DNA of 64,000 nt. Origin: Chitinophagaceae bacterium 26-R-25 (GTDB lineage Bacteria; Bacteroidota; Bacteroidia; Chitinophagales; Chitinophagaceae). Below the pieces are notes generated by a model that saw only the letters and a list, made by a program, of their open reading frames with translations, was not told the origin of the DNA and made no database searches. Below, piece by piece: positions 35,268 to 44,094 of this stretch. Position 1 is the stretch's first letter. Every line of letters starts with the position of its first letter. A program made the position numbers and the translations under genes. The stretch lies in the NCBI GenBank assembly GCA_029906195.1, contig JARWSJ010000002.1, forward strand, positions 496,001 through 560,000, given 5' to 3'.

Positions 35268-35708
35268 TTATTGTTTTAATAATTGAATGGAATTGTTCGC
35301 TGGGGCCGAACCTACAGGCGCTTTAGTCACTTCGCCCTTAATTTTTATGGCAGAGGTTTTATTGCCGTTGTAAAAAATGGTTACGGTTTTTTCGAAAGGG
35401 CCTTCCGCCGCTGCGTTATAGCCTACAGTTATTTTGCTTGTATTATTGGGCAACACCGGATCTTTTTTCCAGACAGGAGTGGTGCAACCGCAGGATGCCT
35501 GCACATTGTCCAGGTGCAAGGTATCCGAACTATTGTTGGTAAAGTAAAACTCATGGGTAACGGGCCTGCCCTGGGAGATTTTTCCAAAGTCGTAGACTTT
35601 TTCGGGCAGCATCAACGTTTCCTGTTGTTTTTCATTGGTTTGTGAAAATGCGAGGGAAGAGATTCCCACCGATAAACAAACCGCTAATAAGGTTTTTTTT
35701 ATTCGCAT
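35268..35708 (-). CDS. DUF1573 secreted protein (paralogue, first gene of pair)
   Basis: 146 residues, signal peptide MRIKKTLLAVCLSVGISSLAF. The same domain as the next gene: YDFGKISQGRPVTHEFYFTN, then NVQASCGCTTPVWKKDPVLP, then GYNAAAEGPFEKTVTIF. A tandem duplication that has kept the CGCTTP motif in both copies. It is divergent from the fused E1 gene with about 180 bases between, containing promoters for both. Confidence 0.9.
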   Translation of the reverse strand: MRIKKTLLAVCLSVGISSLAFSQTNEKQQETLMLPEKVYDFGKISQGRPVTHEFYFTNNSSDTLHLDNVQASCGCTTPVWKKDPVLPNNTSKITVGYNAAAEGPFEKTVTIFYNGNKTSAIKIKGEVTKAPVGSAPANNSIQLLKQ

Positions 35709-35877
35709 ACAGGGTAATAAGACTGGAAAATTACAACTTAGTTTAACGAACTACAAATCTATAAATTGTGATGCCAAACCTGAACTTTTTGTGTTCTTAA
35801 AAACAGGTTATTAACAATCAAATTACATTCGTACGATTATATTAACAGTTGTTAGTTTCTGTTTGCCAAATTCACTT

Positions 35878-35885
35878 TACATTTG
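35878..35885 (+). promoter_or_regulatory. -7 element immediately upstream of the fused E1 gene
   Basis: TACATTTG matches TAnnTTTG and ends 4 bases before the ATG at 35890, so the transcript would begin at or within the first codons, like oxyR. The -33 element is weak (TTAG 22 bases upstream). Confidence 0.5.
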
Positions 35886-35889
35886 TCGC

Positions 35890-38286
35890 ATGGAAAATTT
35901 GATACACAGCGATTCTATTGCCGATATGCAGCAACTTTCGTTCGATTCATTTCGCGAACAGGTATTAAATGATTATAAGGTAGCTTGCGAAAGCAGGGAA
36001 GCCAGTTTGCTCGGCCGTAAAGAAGTTCTTACCGGCAAAGCTAAGTTTGGCATTTTTGGAGACGGAAAAGAAGTTCCACAGGTTGCACTATCAAGATTTT
36101 TCAAACCCGGCGACTTTTATTCCGGGTATTATCGCGACCAAACGATCGCTTTTGCTACTGGCGGAGCGACTGTTCAGGAGTTTTTCGCGCAGCTTTATGC
36201 CGATCCTGACAGAACCAACGATCCTCACAGCGGTGGTCGCCAGATGAATTCACACTTTGCAACAGCATTTGTTGACGATAACGGCGAAATATTAGATCTT
36301 ATAAACCGTCGCAACCTTGCGGCAGGAATGGCTCCTACAGCCGGCCAGATGCCAAAAGCGCTTGGCCTTGCATTGGCATCAAAATCTTTCCGTGAAATAG
36401 ATCAGCTTCAACAGTTTACTAACCTGTCAAACAAAGGCAACGAGGTTTGCTTTTGTACAATCGGTGATGCGTCTACCAGCGAAGGGCATTTCTGGGAAAC
36501 GGTAAATGCAGCGGGTGTTCAGCAGGTACCGTTGGCCATCTTCGTTTGGGACGATGGTTACGGCATTTCAGTTCCTACAAAATATCAAACTACCAAAGGT
36601 TCCATTTCGGAAGCATTAAAAGGTTTCCAGAAAAAGAATGGTTCCAATGGTATCGACATCTATAAAGTAAAGGCCTGGGATTATGCAGGAATGTGCGAAG
36701 TATTTGAGGCTGGTATTCAAAAAATCAGGGACACACATATTCCGGCAGTTTTCCATGTGGAAGAAGTAACGCAACCACAGGGCCACTCTACTTCCGGCAG
36801 TCATGAGCGCTATAAATCAAATGAGAGACTGGCATGGGAGAAAGAATGGGATTGTTTGAAAAAGATGAAAGAGTGGATCATTGAGAACGCTTTGGTAAGT
36901 GAAGAAGAGCTTTCTGAAATTGAACTGAAATCAAAAGAATTTGTAAAACAAAGCAAGATTAACGCGTGGGAAAATTACATCGCGCCGATCAAGCAACAGG
37001 TAACCAAAGCGGTTACGTTGCTGAAAGAGTTTGCAGCTGCTTTGCCAGATCATGCAAATGCGATCAACACCATTTCCAGCGTGCTTTCTGCGCATCGTGA
37101 GCCGGGACGTAAGGATGTAATGAAATCAATTCACAATGCGTTGTTGCTTTCTGCAGATAAAAAGAAGAATCAATCTTTGCAGGATTATTATAATGAGCTA
37201 TTGGCTTTAAATAAGTCTTTATACAATACTTATTTATTGAATGAAAATGCCAAAAGTGCCTTGCGTGTAAAAGAAGTAAAAGCAGGATATGATGACCACA
37301 GCCAGGTGCTGAACGGTTATGAAGTGCTGAATAAATACTTCGATGCTTTATTTGCAAACAATCCCAAGGTGCTTGCTTTTGGTGAAGATCTTGGCAGCAT
37401 CGGTGATGTGAACCAGGGTTTTGCGGGCTTGCAGGCAAAGTATGGTGAAAAAAGAATTTTCGATACAGGCATTCGCGAGCTTACAATTATTGGTCAGGGC
37501 ATAGGAATGGCGATGAGAGGTTTAAGACCAATAGCGGAAATACAATACCTGGATTACGTATTGTACGGTTTGCAGCCTTTGAGTGACGACCTTGCTTCTA
37601 TGCACTACAGAACAGCGGGCAAACAAAGCGCTCCGTTGATTGTGCGTACAAGGGGCCACAGATTGGAAGGTATTTGGCACAGCGGTTCGCCAATGGGAAT
37701 GCTGGTTAATTCACTAAGAGGTATTCACGTGTGCGTGCCGCGCAACATGGTGCAGGCGGCAGGTATGTACAACACACTTTTGCAAAGCAGCGATCCTGCT
37801 ATTGTGATTGAAAGCCTTAACGGATATCGCCTGAAGGAGAAATTGCCCAATAACTTACTTGAATACAGGGTGCCACTTGGGGTACCTGAAATTATAAGAG
37901 AAGGTACCGATATCACCATCGTGTCTTACGGTTCAACGTTGCGCATCATACAGGAAGCGGCCGATATTCTTGCGGCTTATAACATACATTGTGAGATTGT
38001 TGATGTACAAACGCTTTTACCATTTGACGTTAATGGATCCATCATTGAATCTTTAAAGAAAACAAACCGCATTGTGTTTATCGATGAAGATGTTCCGGGA
38101 GGTGCTGCGGCTTACATGTTCAACATTGTGATGGAAAAACAAGGTGGTTATAAATGGCTGGATGTTGCTCCCCGCACGGTTACTGCAAAAGCGCACCGCC
38201 CGGCATACGCAAGCGATGGCGACTATTTCAGCAAACCGAATGTGGAAGAGATTGTGGATGTTGTGATGGAAATGACGAGGGAATAG
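35890..38286 (+). CDS. 2-oxoacid dehydrogenase E1, fused alpha and beta subunits
   Basis: 798 residues from the ATG at 35890 (the frame opens at a TTG nine codons earlier). Thiamine-diphosphate enzyme that decarboxylates branched-chain 2-oxoacids and acylates the lipoyl group of E2. Residues about 1-390 are the alpha part with the ThDP motif GDASTSEGHFWETVN...; residues about 450-798 are the beta part (GEDLGSIGDVNQGFAGLQAKYGEKRIFDT is split as two blocks of the usual transketolase-like fold) ending with the transketolase C-terminal domain (FIDEDVPGGAAAYMFN). The fusion is common in Bacteroidota. The E2 and E3 genes are not in the window. Confidence 0.9.
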   Translation: MENLIHSDSIADMQQLSFDSFREQVLNDYKVACESREASLLGRKEVLTGKAKFGIFGDGKEVPQVALSRFFKPGDFYSGYYRDQTIAFATGGATVQEFFAQLYADPDRTNDPHSGGRQMNSHFATAFVDDNGEILDLINRRNLAAGMAPTAGQMPKALGLALASKSFREIDQLQQFTNLSNKGNEVCFCTIGDASTSEGHFWETVNAAGVQQVPLAIFVWDDGYGISVPTKYQTTKGSISEALKGFQKKNGSNGIDIYKVKAWDYAGMCEVFEAGIQKIRDTHIPAVFHVEEVTQPQGHSTSGSHERYKSNERLAWEKEWDCLKKMKEWIIENALVSEEELSEIELKSKEFVKQSKINAWENYIAPIKQQVTKAVTLLKEFAAALPDHANAINTISSVLSAHREPGRKDVMKSIHNALLLSADKKKNQSLQDYYNELLALNKSLYNTYLLNENAKSALRVKEVKAGYDDHSQVLNGYEVLNKYFDALFANNPKVLAFGEDLGSIGDVNQGFAGLQAKYGEKRIFDTGIRELTIIGQGIGMAMRGLRPIAEIQYLDYVLYGLQPLSDDLASMHYRTAGKQSAPLIVRTRGHRLEGIWHSGSPMGMLVNSLRGIHVCVPRNMVQAAGMYNTLLQSSDPAIVIESLNGYRLKEKLPNNLLEYRVPLGVPEIIREGTDITIVSYGSTLRIIQEAADILAAYNIHCEIVDVQTLLPFDVNGSIIESLKKTNRIVFIDEDVPGGAAAYMFNIVMEKQGGYKWLDVAPRTVTAKAHRPAYASDGDYFSKPNVEEIVDVVMEMTRE

Positions 38287-38325
38287 TTAGGAATTAGGAA
38301 TTAGGAATTAGAAATTAGGAATTAG
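38286..38325 (+). repeat. TTAGGAA heptamers after the E1 stop
   Basis: Five units of TTAGGAA/TTAGAAA start at the last base of the E1 stop codon (TAG), each giving further TAG codons in shifting frames. Confidence 0.9.
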
Positions 38326-38351
38326 AGTTTTTCGATGATAAAGTTTTCTAG

Positions 38352-38383
38352 ACTGCAAGGTGAGAGCCTTGCAGTTTTTTTTT
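38352..38383 (+). terminator. Rho-independent terminator of the E1 gene
   Basis: ACTGCAAGG (38352-38360) and CCTTGCAGT (38367-38375) form a perfect 9-base stem, followed by a run of eight T. It comes after the heptamer array. Confidence 0.92.
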
Positions 38384-38499
38384 GTCGGGTAGCTTGGTTC
38401 AGGTGCTGCATCGAGACATAACAGGTTTTCAAAACTTTTCATGGCTGGCAAACCATAAAGACATCGAGTACATTTCTCGCTTCGCGATGACTAACATGT

Positions 38500-38680
38500 C
38501 GCCCCTCTGGGGCTCGTATTCGCTTTTCGATAGCTTAAATGGGTTAACTACTAACGTTTCGCCCCGCTGGGGCTCAGGTGGAGTCTCCGAGTATTGCTTG
38601 TAGCCCCATCGCCGTGGTTCATGTCTTCACAAACCACGGCACACCTGTTTGCTGTTGCGGTACGTGAGGACACGTACCGC
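38500..38680. repeat. Cluster of four short palindromes in a 588-base gap
   Basis: CGCCCC..GGGGCTC direct pairs (about 38501-38517 and 38560-38576), then GCCGTGGTT/AACCACGGC (38611-38640) and GCGGTACGTG-AGGA-CACGTACCGC (38657-38680). No gene is supported in the gap; the open frame through 38382-38603 consists of repeat and terminator sequence. Confidence 0.85.
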
Positions 38681-38874
38681 GGCGTTTGGCGTTCGGCATT
38701 GTGCATTCAGCATTAAACCGTCCATCAAATAGTCCACTTCGCCACTTGTATTCCTTCTTTATTCTGATTATTTTAAGGGGTATTTAGAATATAAAACCCG
38801 GTAGAAGTTTCCAGTTGTTGAATTTTTGCGATATAGGTAGGTGAAGTTCTCTAAAAATTTTATTACCCCCCAAA

Positions 38875-41322
38875 ATGAGAGAAACAACCATACTGCCGAA
38901 ACTAATGGCAACACTTTTGTTTGTTGCTTTTAATTTTTTTGTGCCTTCCCGATCCTTTTGTCAAACTATTAGCGGGACTGTTGTTGACTCGGTTAACAAG
39001 CCTTTGGGCCATGCAAATGTTTTGTTGCTGAAGTCAAGGGATTCTTCACTGGTGAAAGCGATCATGTGTGATGACAAAGGCGCTTATTCTTTCGACAATG
39101 TTGGCGAAGGAAATTACCTGATTGTTTCCAATTTTGTAAATCACCGGGAGGCATACAGCCGTTCCTTTGTTCTTAATAAAAGCAATTTTAAAATTTCGCT
39201 ACCGCCAATCATTCTTATTCAACAGGCTGCTACATTGAAAGAAGTTACTGTTTCCATTAAAAAGCCTTTGCTGGAGCAAAAGGTGGACAGGCTCGTTATT
39301 AATGTTGCAAGCAGCATTACATCCGCCGGAAACACTGCATTGGAAGTTTTGGAGCGATCTCCGGGGGTTATTGTGGACCATCAGAATAACGGAATTGCCA
39401 TGAACGGCAAAAATGGTGTTGTTTTAATGATCAACGGAAAGATAAGCCGGGCGCCGGTTTCGGCGGTTATGCAAATGCTGGAATCGATGCCGTCGGGCAA
39501 TATTGAAAGAATAGAATTGATCACTACTCCACCTGCATATCTTGATGCAGAAGGCAATGCTGGTTATATAAATATCGTATTGAAGGAAAATAACAATGTT
39601 GGAACCAATGGCTCAGTTTCCGGAACTATTGGATATGGCAACGGGCCGATAACACAGGTGGCCGCCAACGTAAACCACAGAAAGGGAAAGATAAATCTGT
39701 ACGGCGATATTTCATATTCGCGCATTCGCAAACCACTGCCGATAGATGCTTACAACACGATATCCAACGGCGGCGAGATTACGAAAACAACTTTTACCAC
39801 CGACAGGACAGAGACCATTCCCAATTTGAATTATCGCGCAGGCATTGACGTTGAGTTGTCTAAAAAAACAGTGCTGGGCGTTTTGTTTACGGGCTTTGAC
39901 AATAAATATTCACAAACGGAACACAACCTCAGTACAATTACAAAGAATGACAAACTGGATACCACCATACATCACTATAATAATGAGATCAATCACTGGT
40001 CCAGCTTAACAGGCAACATTAATCTGCAGCACAATTTTAATGAAACAGATAAGCTTGTTTTTAACATTGATTACATGCATTACAACAATAATCAACCGGT
40101 GAATTATCATAGTGTTTATTATGATGGAGCCGACAACTTTGTGTATGAGGAGTATTTCAGAAGCGGTAAAAAGACGCCTATCTCCACATGGGTTTTCGCG
40201 GTTGATTATTCCAAAAAATTAGGCAGGCATGTAAGTCTTGATGCCGGCTTGAAACAAACCATTTCGCAATTCGATAACGACATAAGTTTTGAACGCCTTA
40301 TACAGGATGAATGGATCAAAGACGATTCTTTGTCTGCTACATATACCCTTAAAGAAAGCTACAACGCGGCTTACGCAAATCTTAATACAACATTAGGCAA
40401 GCGTACTGAAGCTAAGCTGGGCCTGCGTTATGAATATACCAATTCAAATTTGGGAACGGCTGAACTAAAGGATATTGTTGACAGGCATTATGGCAATTTG
40501 TTCCCGAGTTTTTTTATCACACATAAGATCGATGACAATAACACGATCGATTTTTCTTATAGCCGTCGTATAACGCGACCTACTTTTAACAACCTGGCGC
40601 CGTTTACCTATTATGCAAATGCTAATACTTTAATTACAGGCAATCCGGCGCTGCAGCCAGCTATTTCCAATAACTTCAAAGCGGGATATACTTTTAAAAG
40701 CTACTTGATTGCTGTTTCTTATTCCAAAGAAGACAATTCGATTGCAGCTTTCCAGCCACGATCTGATTCTACAACCAATAAATTGATATTATCGGCGCAG
40801 AACCTCAACAATGTAAAAACTGTTTCAGTTGTTTTGTCGACGCCATTTAATGTTACCAAATGGTGGGTGATGCAGTTAAATGTAACAAGTTTGTGGCAGC
40901 AGGTAAATGCGACCTATAAAGGAGAGCCGATTTCTGTGGAACAAACGAATTTCAACATCAATGTCAGCGAGCGGTTTACGTTGCCCAAAGATTTTGCTTT
41001 TGAAATATCCGGCTATTATCAGTCAAAGTATTTAGGTGGTATTTACACCATACACGGCCGGGGCTCGCTGGATCTTGGTCTAAAGAAAAAACTGCCGGGC
41101 AGAGGCGGTGCATTTACATTGAATGGTACCAATATTTTGAATACATCCCGTTTTTACGGAACGGTAGACATGCCCAATCAAAACCTCGTGGCGGGTATCA
41201 AACTTTATTTTGCTCAACCTACTATAAAGCTCACGTACACCCGAAGTTTTGGTAAAGAGAAATTGAAGGCGAAGAGAAATTATTCAACAGGTGCAGAGGA
41301 GGAGAAGGGTAGAGTGGAATAG
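38875..41322 (+). CDS. Outer-membrane beta-barrel protein (OMP_b-brl_3, TonB-receptor-like)
   Basis: 815 residues. A signal peptide (ending near SRSFCQ), then a CarboxypepD_reg-like domain (ISGTVVDSVNKPLGHANVLLL, about residues 30-115), a plug-like region (about 120-235: VLERSPGVIVDHQNNGIAMNG, then ELITTPPAYLDAEGNAGYINIVLK), and a C-terminal OMP_b-brl_3 barrel. This family resembles TonB-dependent receptors but lacks a clear TonB box. It is monocistronic, with no SusD or DUF4249 partner; its ligand is unknown. The C-terminus (EKGRVE) is close to the start of a TTGAAAG array. Confidence 0.85.
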   Translation: MRETTILPKLMATLLFVAFNFFVPSRSFCQTISGTVVDSVNKPLGHANVLLLKSRDSSLVKAIMCDDKGAYSFDNVGEGNYLIVSNFVNHREAYSRSFVLNKSNFKISLPPIILIQQAATLKEVTVSIKKPLLEQKVDRLVINVASSITSAGNTALEVLERSPGVIVDHQNNGIAMNGKNGVVLMINGKISRAPVSAVMQMLESMPSGNIERIELITTPPAYLDAEGNAGYINIVLKENNNVGTNGSVSGTIGYGNGPITQVAANVNHRKGKINLYGDISYSRIRKPLPIDAYNTISNGGEITKTTFTTDRTETIPNLNYRAGIDVELSKKTVLGVLFTGFDNKYSQTEHNLSTITKNDKLDTTIHHYNNEINHWSSLTGNINLQHNFNETDKLVFNIDYMHYNNNQPVNYHSVYYDGADNFVYEEYFRSGKKTPISTWVFAVDYSKKLGRHVSLDAGLKQTISQFDNDISFERLIQDEWIKDDSLSATYTLKESYNAAYANLNTTLGKRTEAKLGLRYEYTNSNLGTAELKDIVDRHYGNLFPSFFITHKIDDNNTIDFSYSRRITRPTFNNLAPFTYYANANTLITGNPALQPAISNNFKAGYTFKSYLIAVSYSKEDNSIAAFQPRSDSTTNKLILSAQNLNNVKTVSVVLSTPFNVTKWWVMQLNVTSLWQQVNATYKGEPISVEQTNFNINVSERFTLPKDFAFEISGYYQSKYLGGIYTIHGRGSLDLGLKKKLPGRGGAFTLNGTNILNTSRFYGTVDMPNQNLVAGIKLYFAQPTIKLTYTRSFGKEKLKAKRNYSTGAEEEKGRVE

Positions 41323-41323
41323 A

Positions 41324-41357
41324 ATTGAAAGTTGAAAGTTGAAAATTGAAAATTGAG
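41324..41357 (+). repeat. TTGAAAR heptamers after the outer-membrane barrel gene
   Basis: Four units (ATTGAAAGTTGAAAGTTG, then AAAATTGAAAATTGAG) start 2 bases after the stop codon. Confidence 0.9.
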
Positions 41358-41370
41358 AATGATGGGTTTA

Positions 41371-42267
41371 TCAGAATAACCATTGGTAGGCGAGGGACGC
41401 AGCGTTGTAGTCGTAGCCGCTTTCAGTGAATGCTCCTACGTGAAATTGAAGCTTCAGGGAATGTCCCTTTGCAATGGGAAATGACCATGTAGCCCCAATG
41501 CGCCAGTTGTCAAGTAAATTGCCTTGTTCTACACCATCAACGAGCGTTTGACCTCCGTTGAACCAGTTGGCATTTATGCTAATCCACATTTGTCTTTTAA
41601 AATAATAAGAGGCATGTGCCTGTATATTGAATACTGGTTTTTGGATTTGCGTTTTTGTAACCAGGTATCGGGTGTTGGCTGTATAAAACCAAACGCCGCT
41701 GTATAACTCCGCATACACACGCTTGAATCTTTTAGAGATCCCAATTTCGGGCTTAAAGCCCCAGCGATTGCTTCCGGGGTTGATTCTTTTATCTTGTTGG
41801 TAATAACCAATAGGAATGCTTGTAACAAGGCTTACACCGACGATTGTTTTTTGCGTGTATCGCACAAAATCTTTTTTATCAAGGGGAGGAGAACCAGTAA
41901 GATTAATCCCCAAACGAAGCCTTGCATCAGCAAACCCGCTCCTGGTGATGCTTGTGTCGACACCATTTAATTTAAGCTTGCCGGACAATATCATATAAGG
42001 CAACACAATTTGTACACGTGCCAGTTTATTGGCGAGGCCAAATGTATGTACGTAGCCAAGTGTGAGGCTGTTTACGTTGGCCTTCATGTCCTTGATGGGA
42101 AGAGAAGGGTCGGTCAAAACATTACCTTTCGTTAATCCATAAACGAAGGCAAGCGAGTTTAAGTTTTTGGGAAGAGCAGCGTATGCCCGGGGCTCCAGTT
42201 CCTGGCTGCGACAAACGCTGTATAACAGGCAAAGCAGACCGAAAAGAAAAGCAGTTTTCATAATCAT
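41371..42267 (-). CDS. MetA-pathway/phenol-degradation-like outer-membrane protein
   Basis: 298 residues; signal peptide (MKTAFLFGLLCLLYSVCRSQ; a second ATG two codons in). The mature protein is made of alternating beta-strands and ends in an aromatic C-terminus (SLAYQWLF), the pattern of a 12-16 strand barrel. Sequences like LNSLAFVYGLTKGNVLTDPSLPIKD and TWSFPIAKGHSLKLQF fit the family annotated as Phenol_MetA_deg transporters. Substrate unknown. Confidence 0.7.
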   Translation of the reverse strand: MIMKTAFLFGLLCLLYSVCRSQELEPRAYAALPKNLNSLAFVYGLTKGNVLTDPSLPIKDMKANVNSLTLGYVHTFGLANKLARVQIVLPYMILSGKLKLNGVDTSITRSGFADARLRLGINLTGSPPLDKKDFVRYTQKTIVGVSLVTSIPIGYYQQDKRINPGSNRWGFKPEIGISKRFKRVYAELYSGVWFYTANTRYLVTKTQIQKPVFNIQAHASYYFKRQMWISINANWFNGGQTLVDGVEQGNLLDNWRIGATWSFPIAKGHSLKLQFHVGAFTESGYDYNAASLAYQWLF

Positions 42268-42318
42268 TTTTTGAAGGTCGGTTGTGCAGTGTCCGGTTTA
42301 CGACCTCCCGAATACTGA

Positions 42319-42409
42319 CCACTAAGGCACTAAGGACACTAAGGTTCACTAAGAGAGGCTTAATTTAAAACAACCTTAGTGAGGCTTAGTGGCCTTAGTG
42401 TCTCAGTGG
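42319..42409. repeat. Inverted arms of CACTAAGG octamers
   Basis: Left arm 42319-42353 (CACTAAGG, CACTAAGGA, CACTAAGGTT, CACTAAG) and right arm 42374-42409 (CCTTAGTG, CTTAGTGG, CCTTAGTG). TAA is inside each unit. It is located 5' of the barrel gene and 3' of the OmpA-like gene. Confidence 0.9.
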
Positions 42410-42439
42410 TAAAGCTTCGAGAGTTTCACTTTAGCGACT

Positions 42440-42464
42440 TAGTACACCGTACATCGTACATTCC
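42440..42464 (-). repeat. Heptamer TGTACGA units at the OmpA-like gene stop
   Basis: On the minus strand TGTACGA, TGTACGG, TGTACTA follow the TAG stop of the OmpA-like gene within 6 bases. A further unit type of period 7. Confidence 0.7.
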
Positions 42465-43223
42465 CTACTGGCTGTCCTGCACACTTTGCCAAATCTTTAC
42501 CAGGTCTGGGTTTATAATGATTTCAGTTCTTCTGTTTTTAGCGCGACCATCCGCGGTGCTGTTATCAGCCACCGGAGAATATTTGCCTCGGCCCGCAGAT
42601 GTTAAACGGGTTGGATCAACTTTGTAATCGTCGCGGAGAATTTTTACAACACCGTTTGCCCTGTCCGTGCTAAGCGTCATATTGTCGCCGCCTTTTTTGA
42701 AAGGTTTATCATCTGTGTTGCCTACCACATATACTTTTAATTTCGGGTATTCGTTGAGCACAGAAGCGAGGTTGCCCAGGGCAGCTTTGGCATCTGGTCC
42801 TAATGTCGCGCTGCCGCTCTTGTACAACAGGCCTTCAGCCATACTTACATACACTAAGCCGTCTTTATAATACACATCTACGCCCTTATCGTTGAAATTT
42901 GCAAGAGCATCTGCTATCTTTTTGTCTACTTCCTGTAAGGTCGCATATTGTTCAGCTACCAATGCTCTTACCACTTGCAGTTTTTGTTTAGCGTCTTCAC
43001 ATTCTGCCCTGTATTTTTCAAACGCAGCCATATTCGCCTTTCTTTGGGCATCAAACTCATCCAACTGTTTTTGCAGGGCTTCAGTTTTTGAAGTAAGCTC
43101 TGCCTTATCTGCTTTCAGTTGTGTGATTTCTGCTTCAGCAGCTGCCAGCTTTTTCTTTGCAGCGCAGGAGGTAAACAGCACTATACAAATAAGTGTAATG
43201 GGAATGATTAATTTTCTTGTCAT
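42465..43223 (-). CDS. OmpA-like peptidoglycan-binding lipoprotein
   Basis: 252 residues. Lipoprotein signal (lipobox LFTSC, Cys20); a coiled coil at about 25-90 (LAAAEAEITQLKADKAELTSK and following); a C-terminal OmpA domain at about 125-240 (YKSGSATLGPDAKAAL, VVGNTDD, LSTDRANGVVKIL, GRGKYSPVADNSTADGRAKNRRTEI). The DNSTADGRAKNRR segment carries the Asp and Arg residues that hold diaminopimelate of peptidoglycan. It likely tethers the outer membrane to the wall. Confidence 0.92.
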   Translation of the reverse strand: MTRKLIIPITLICIVLFTSCAAKKKLAAAEAEITQLKADKAELTSKTEALQKQLDEFDAQRKANMAAFEKYRAECEDAKQKLQVVRALVAEQYATLQEVDKKIADALANFNDKGVDVYYKDGLVYVSMAEGLLYKSGSATLGPDAKAALGNLASVLNEYPKLKVYVVGNTDDKPFKKGGDNMTLSTDRANGVVKILRDDYKVDPTRLTSAGRGKYSPVADNSTADGRAKNRRTEIIINPDLVKIWQSVQDSQ

Positions 43224-43416
43224 GGTGATGTATTTAATATGATTAACACGGAATTAAAACAAACGAATTATTAAGAGGATCTTAACTAGGCTGTTTCAAC
43301 AGGTAGGACGCGGTAAACGTGATCGACTTTGACTGCCAATCACTCATATAGCAACAGTAACAAACAACAAATGCGATGATTAAATGGTTGGATTTTGTGC
43401 AAAAAAAGGTGAGGGC

Positions 43417-43490
43417 ACAACGCATAAGGCTTAACGCTTAACGCTCAACGCAAGGGAACCTGCGTTATGCGTTAGGCATTTAGAGTTTAA
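43417..43490. repeat. Inverted arms of GCTTAAC/GCGTTAG units
   Basis: Left arm AACGCATAAGGCTTAACGC and TTAACGCTCAACGCA (43417-43452) against right arm TGCGTTATGCGTTAGGC and ATTTAGAG (43461-43490), 8-base spacer. It directly precedes (3 bases) the stop of the DCC gene in the minus direction. Confidence 0.88.
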
Positions 43491-43492
43491 CA

Positions 43493-43930
43493 TTATTGAA
43501 GAAACTTTGCCTTAAGCGCTGGCGTTGGTACCCAGCAAGCTTCGCGCTTACCGAACCAACGGTAACGGTTCCGTGCAATGAAGTTGTAAACAGCGTCCCT
43601 GATGAATTTTGGAACGAGAAGAAAAATAGTGGCCCAGCGCCAGTTATGAAGTTGAGATAAGACTTTTAAAGCACCAGTTGATTTTGTAAACAGCTTATCG
43701 TTTTCAAAAAGCAGAAAAGAGTTAAAGTCGCTGGAAGATAAGCTGTGCTGAGAAAGAATGCGCTGACCGAACTCGGATTGTAAAGATGCAAACTGAAACC
43801 TGTTTTGCTTATCACGTTTAATAACAAACTGCACAGAGCTGTTGCAGAGATTGCAAACGCCATCGAATAATATTACAGGTTTGTCTTGCAAAGCGGAATA
43901 ATTTGAAAATTTGAAAATGCGAGAGGACAC
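43493..43930 (-). CDS. DCC family thiol-disulfide oxidoreductase-like protein (DUF393)
   Basis: Up to 145 residues. The family signature is at the start: VILFDGVCNLCNSSVQFVIKRD (Asp-x-x-Cys-x-x-Cys), followed by FQFASLQSEFGQ and the C-terminal FIARNRYRWFGKRE. The function of DCC proteins is uncertain; the CxxC resembles thioredoxins. There is no ATG: the open frame begins with GTG at 43930, and the first 12 codons are repeat-like (TTTTCAAATTTTCAAATT on the plus side); a TTG at 43891 just before QDKPVILFDG is a likely start. N-terminus uncertain. Confidence 0.82.
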   Translation of the reverse strand: MSSRIFKFSNYSALQDKPVILFDGVCNLCNSSVQFVIKRDKQNRFQFASLQSEFGQRILSQHSLSSSDFNSFLLFENDKLFTKSTGALKVLSQLHNWRWATIFLLVPKFIRDAVYNFIARNRYRWFGKREACWVPTPALKAKFLQ

Positions 43931-44093
43931 AGATTCTCATGATTGATTAAGATTCTTATTTGGTTGATCTTAAGAGGCAGATTTTATCTTCTCTCAGATC
44001 ATGATTATCATCACAATCATGACAATCTGCGTTCCGTTTTCTTAGCGCCCTGAAGCATTTGAAAATTTTCAAATGCTCAAATTTTCAAATTGA
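43927..44093. repeat. Two nested repeats: ATCATGA-type arms and TTTGAAAA arms
   Basis: 43922-43950 (GGACACAGATTCTCATGATTG) is mirrored by 44003-44036 (ATCATGATTATCATCACAATCATG, then ACAATCTGCGTTCC), the family of 20131-20313. At 44057-44090 CATTTGAAAATTTTCAAATG (a 20-base palindrome) and TTTTCAAATTG units follow, up to the yebC stop. Confidence 0.85.
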
Positions 44094-44094
44094 A

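Noticed and set aside
38382..38603. 73-residue open frame after the E1 gene
   Set aside because: Runs through a terminator and palindromic repeats; not conserved-looking.
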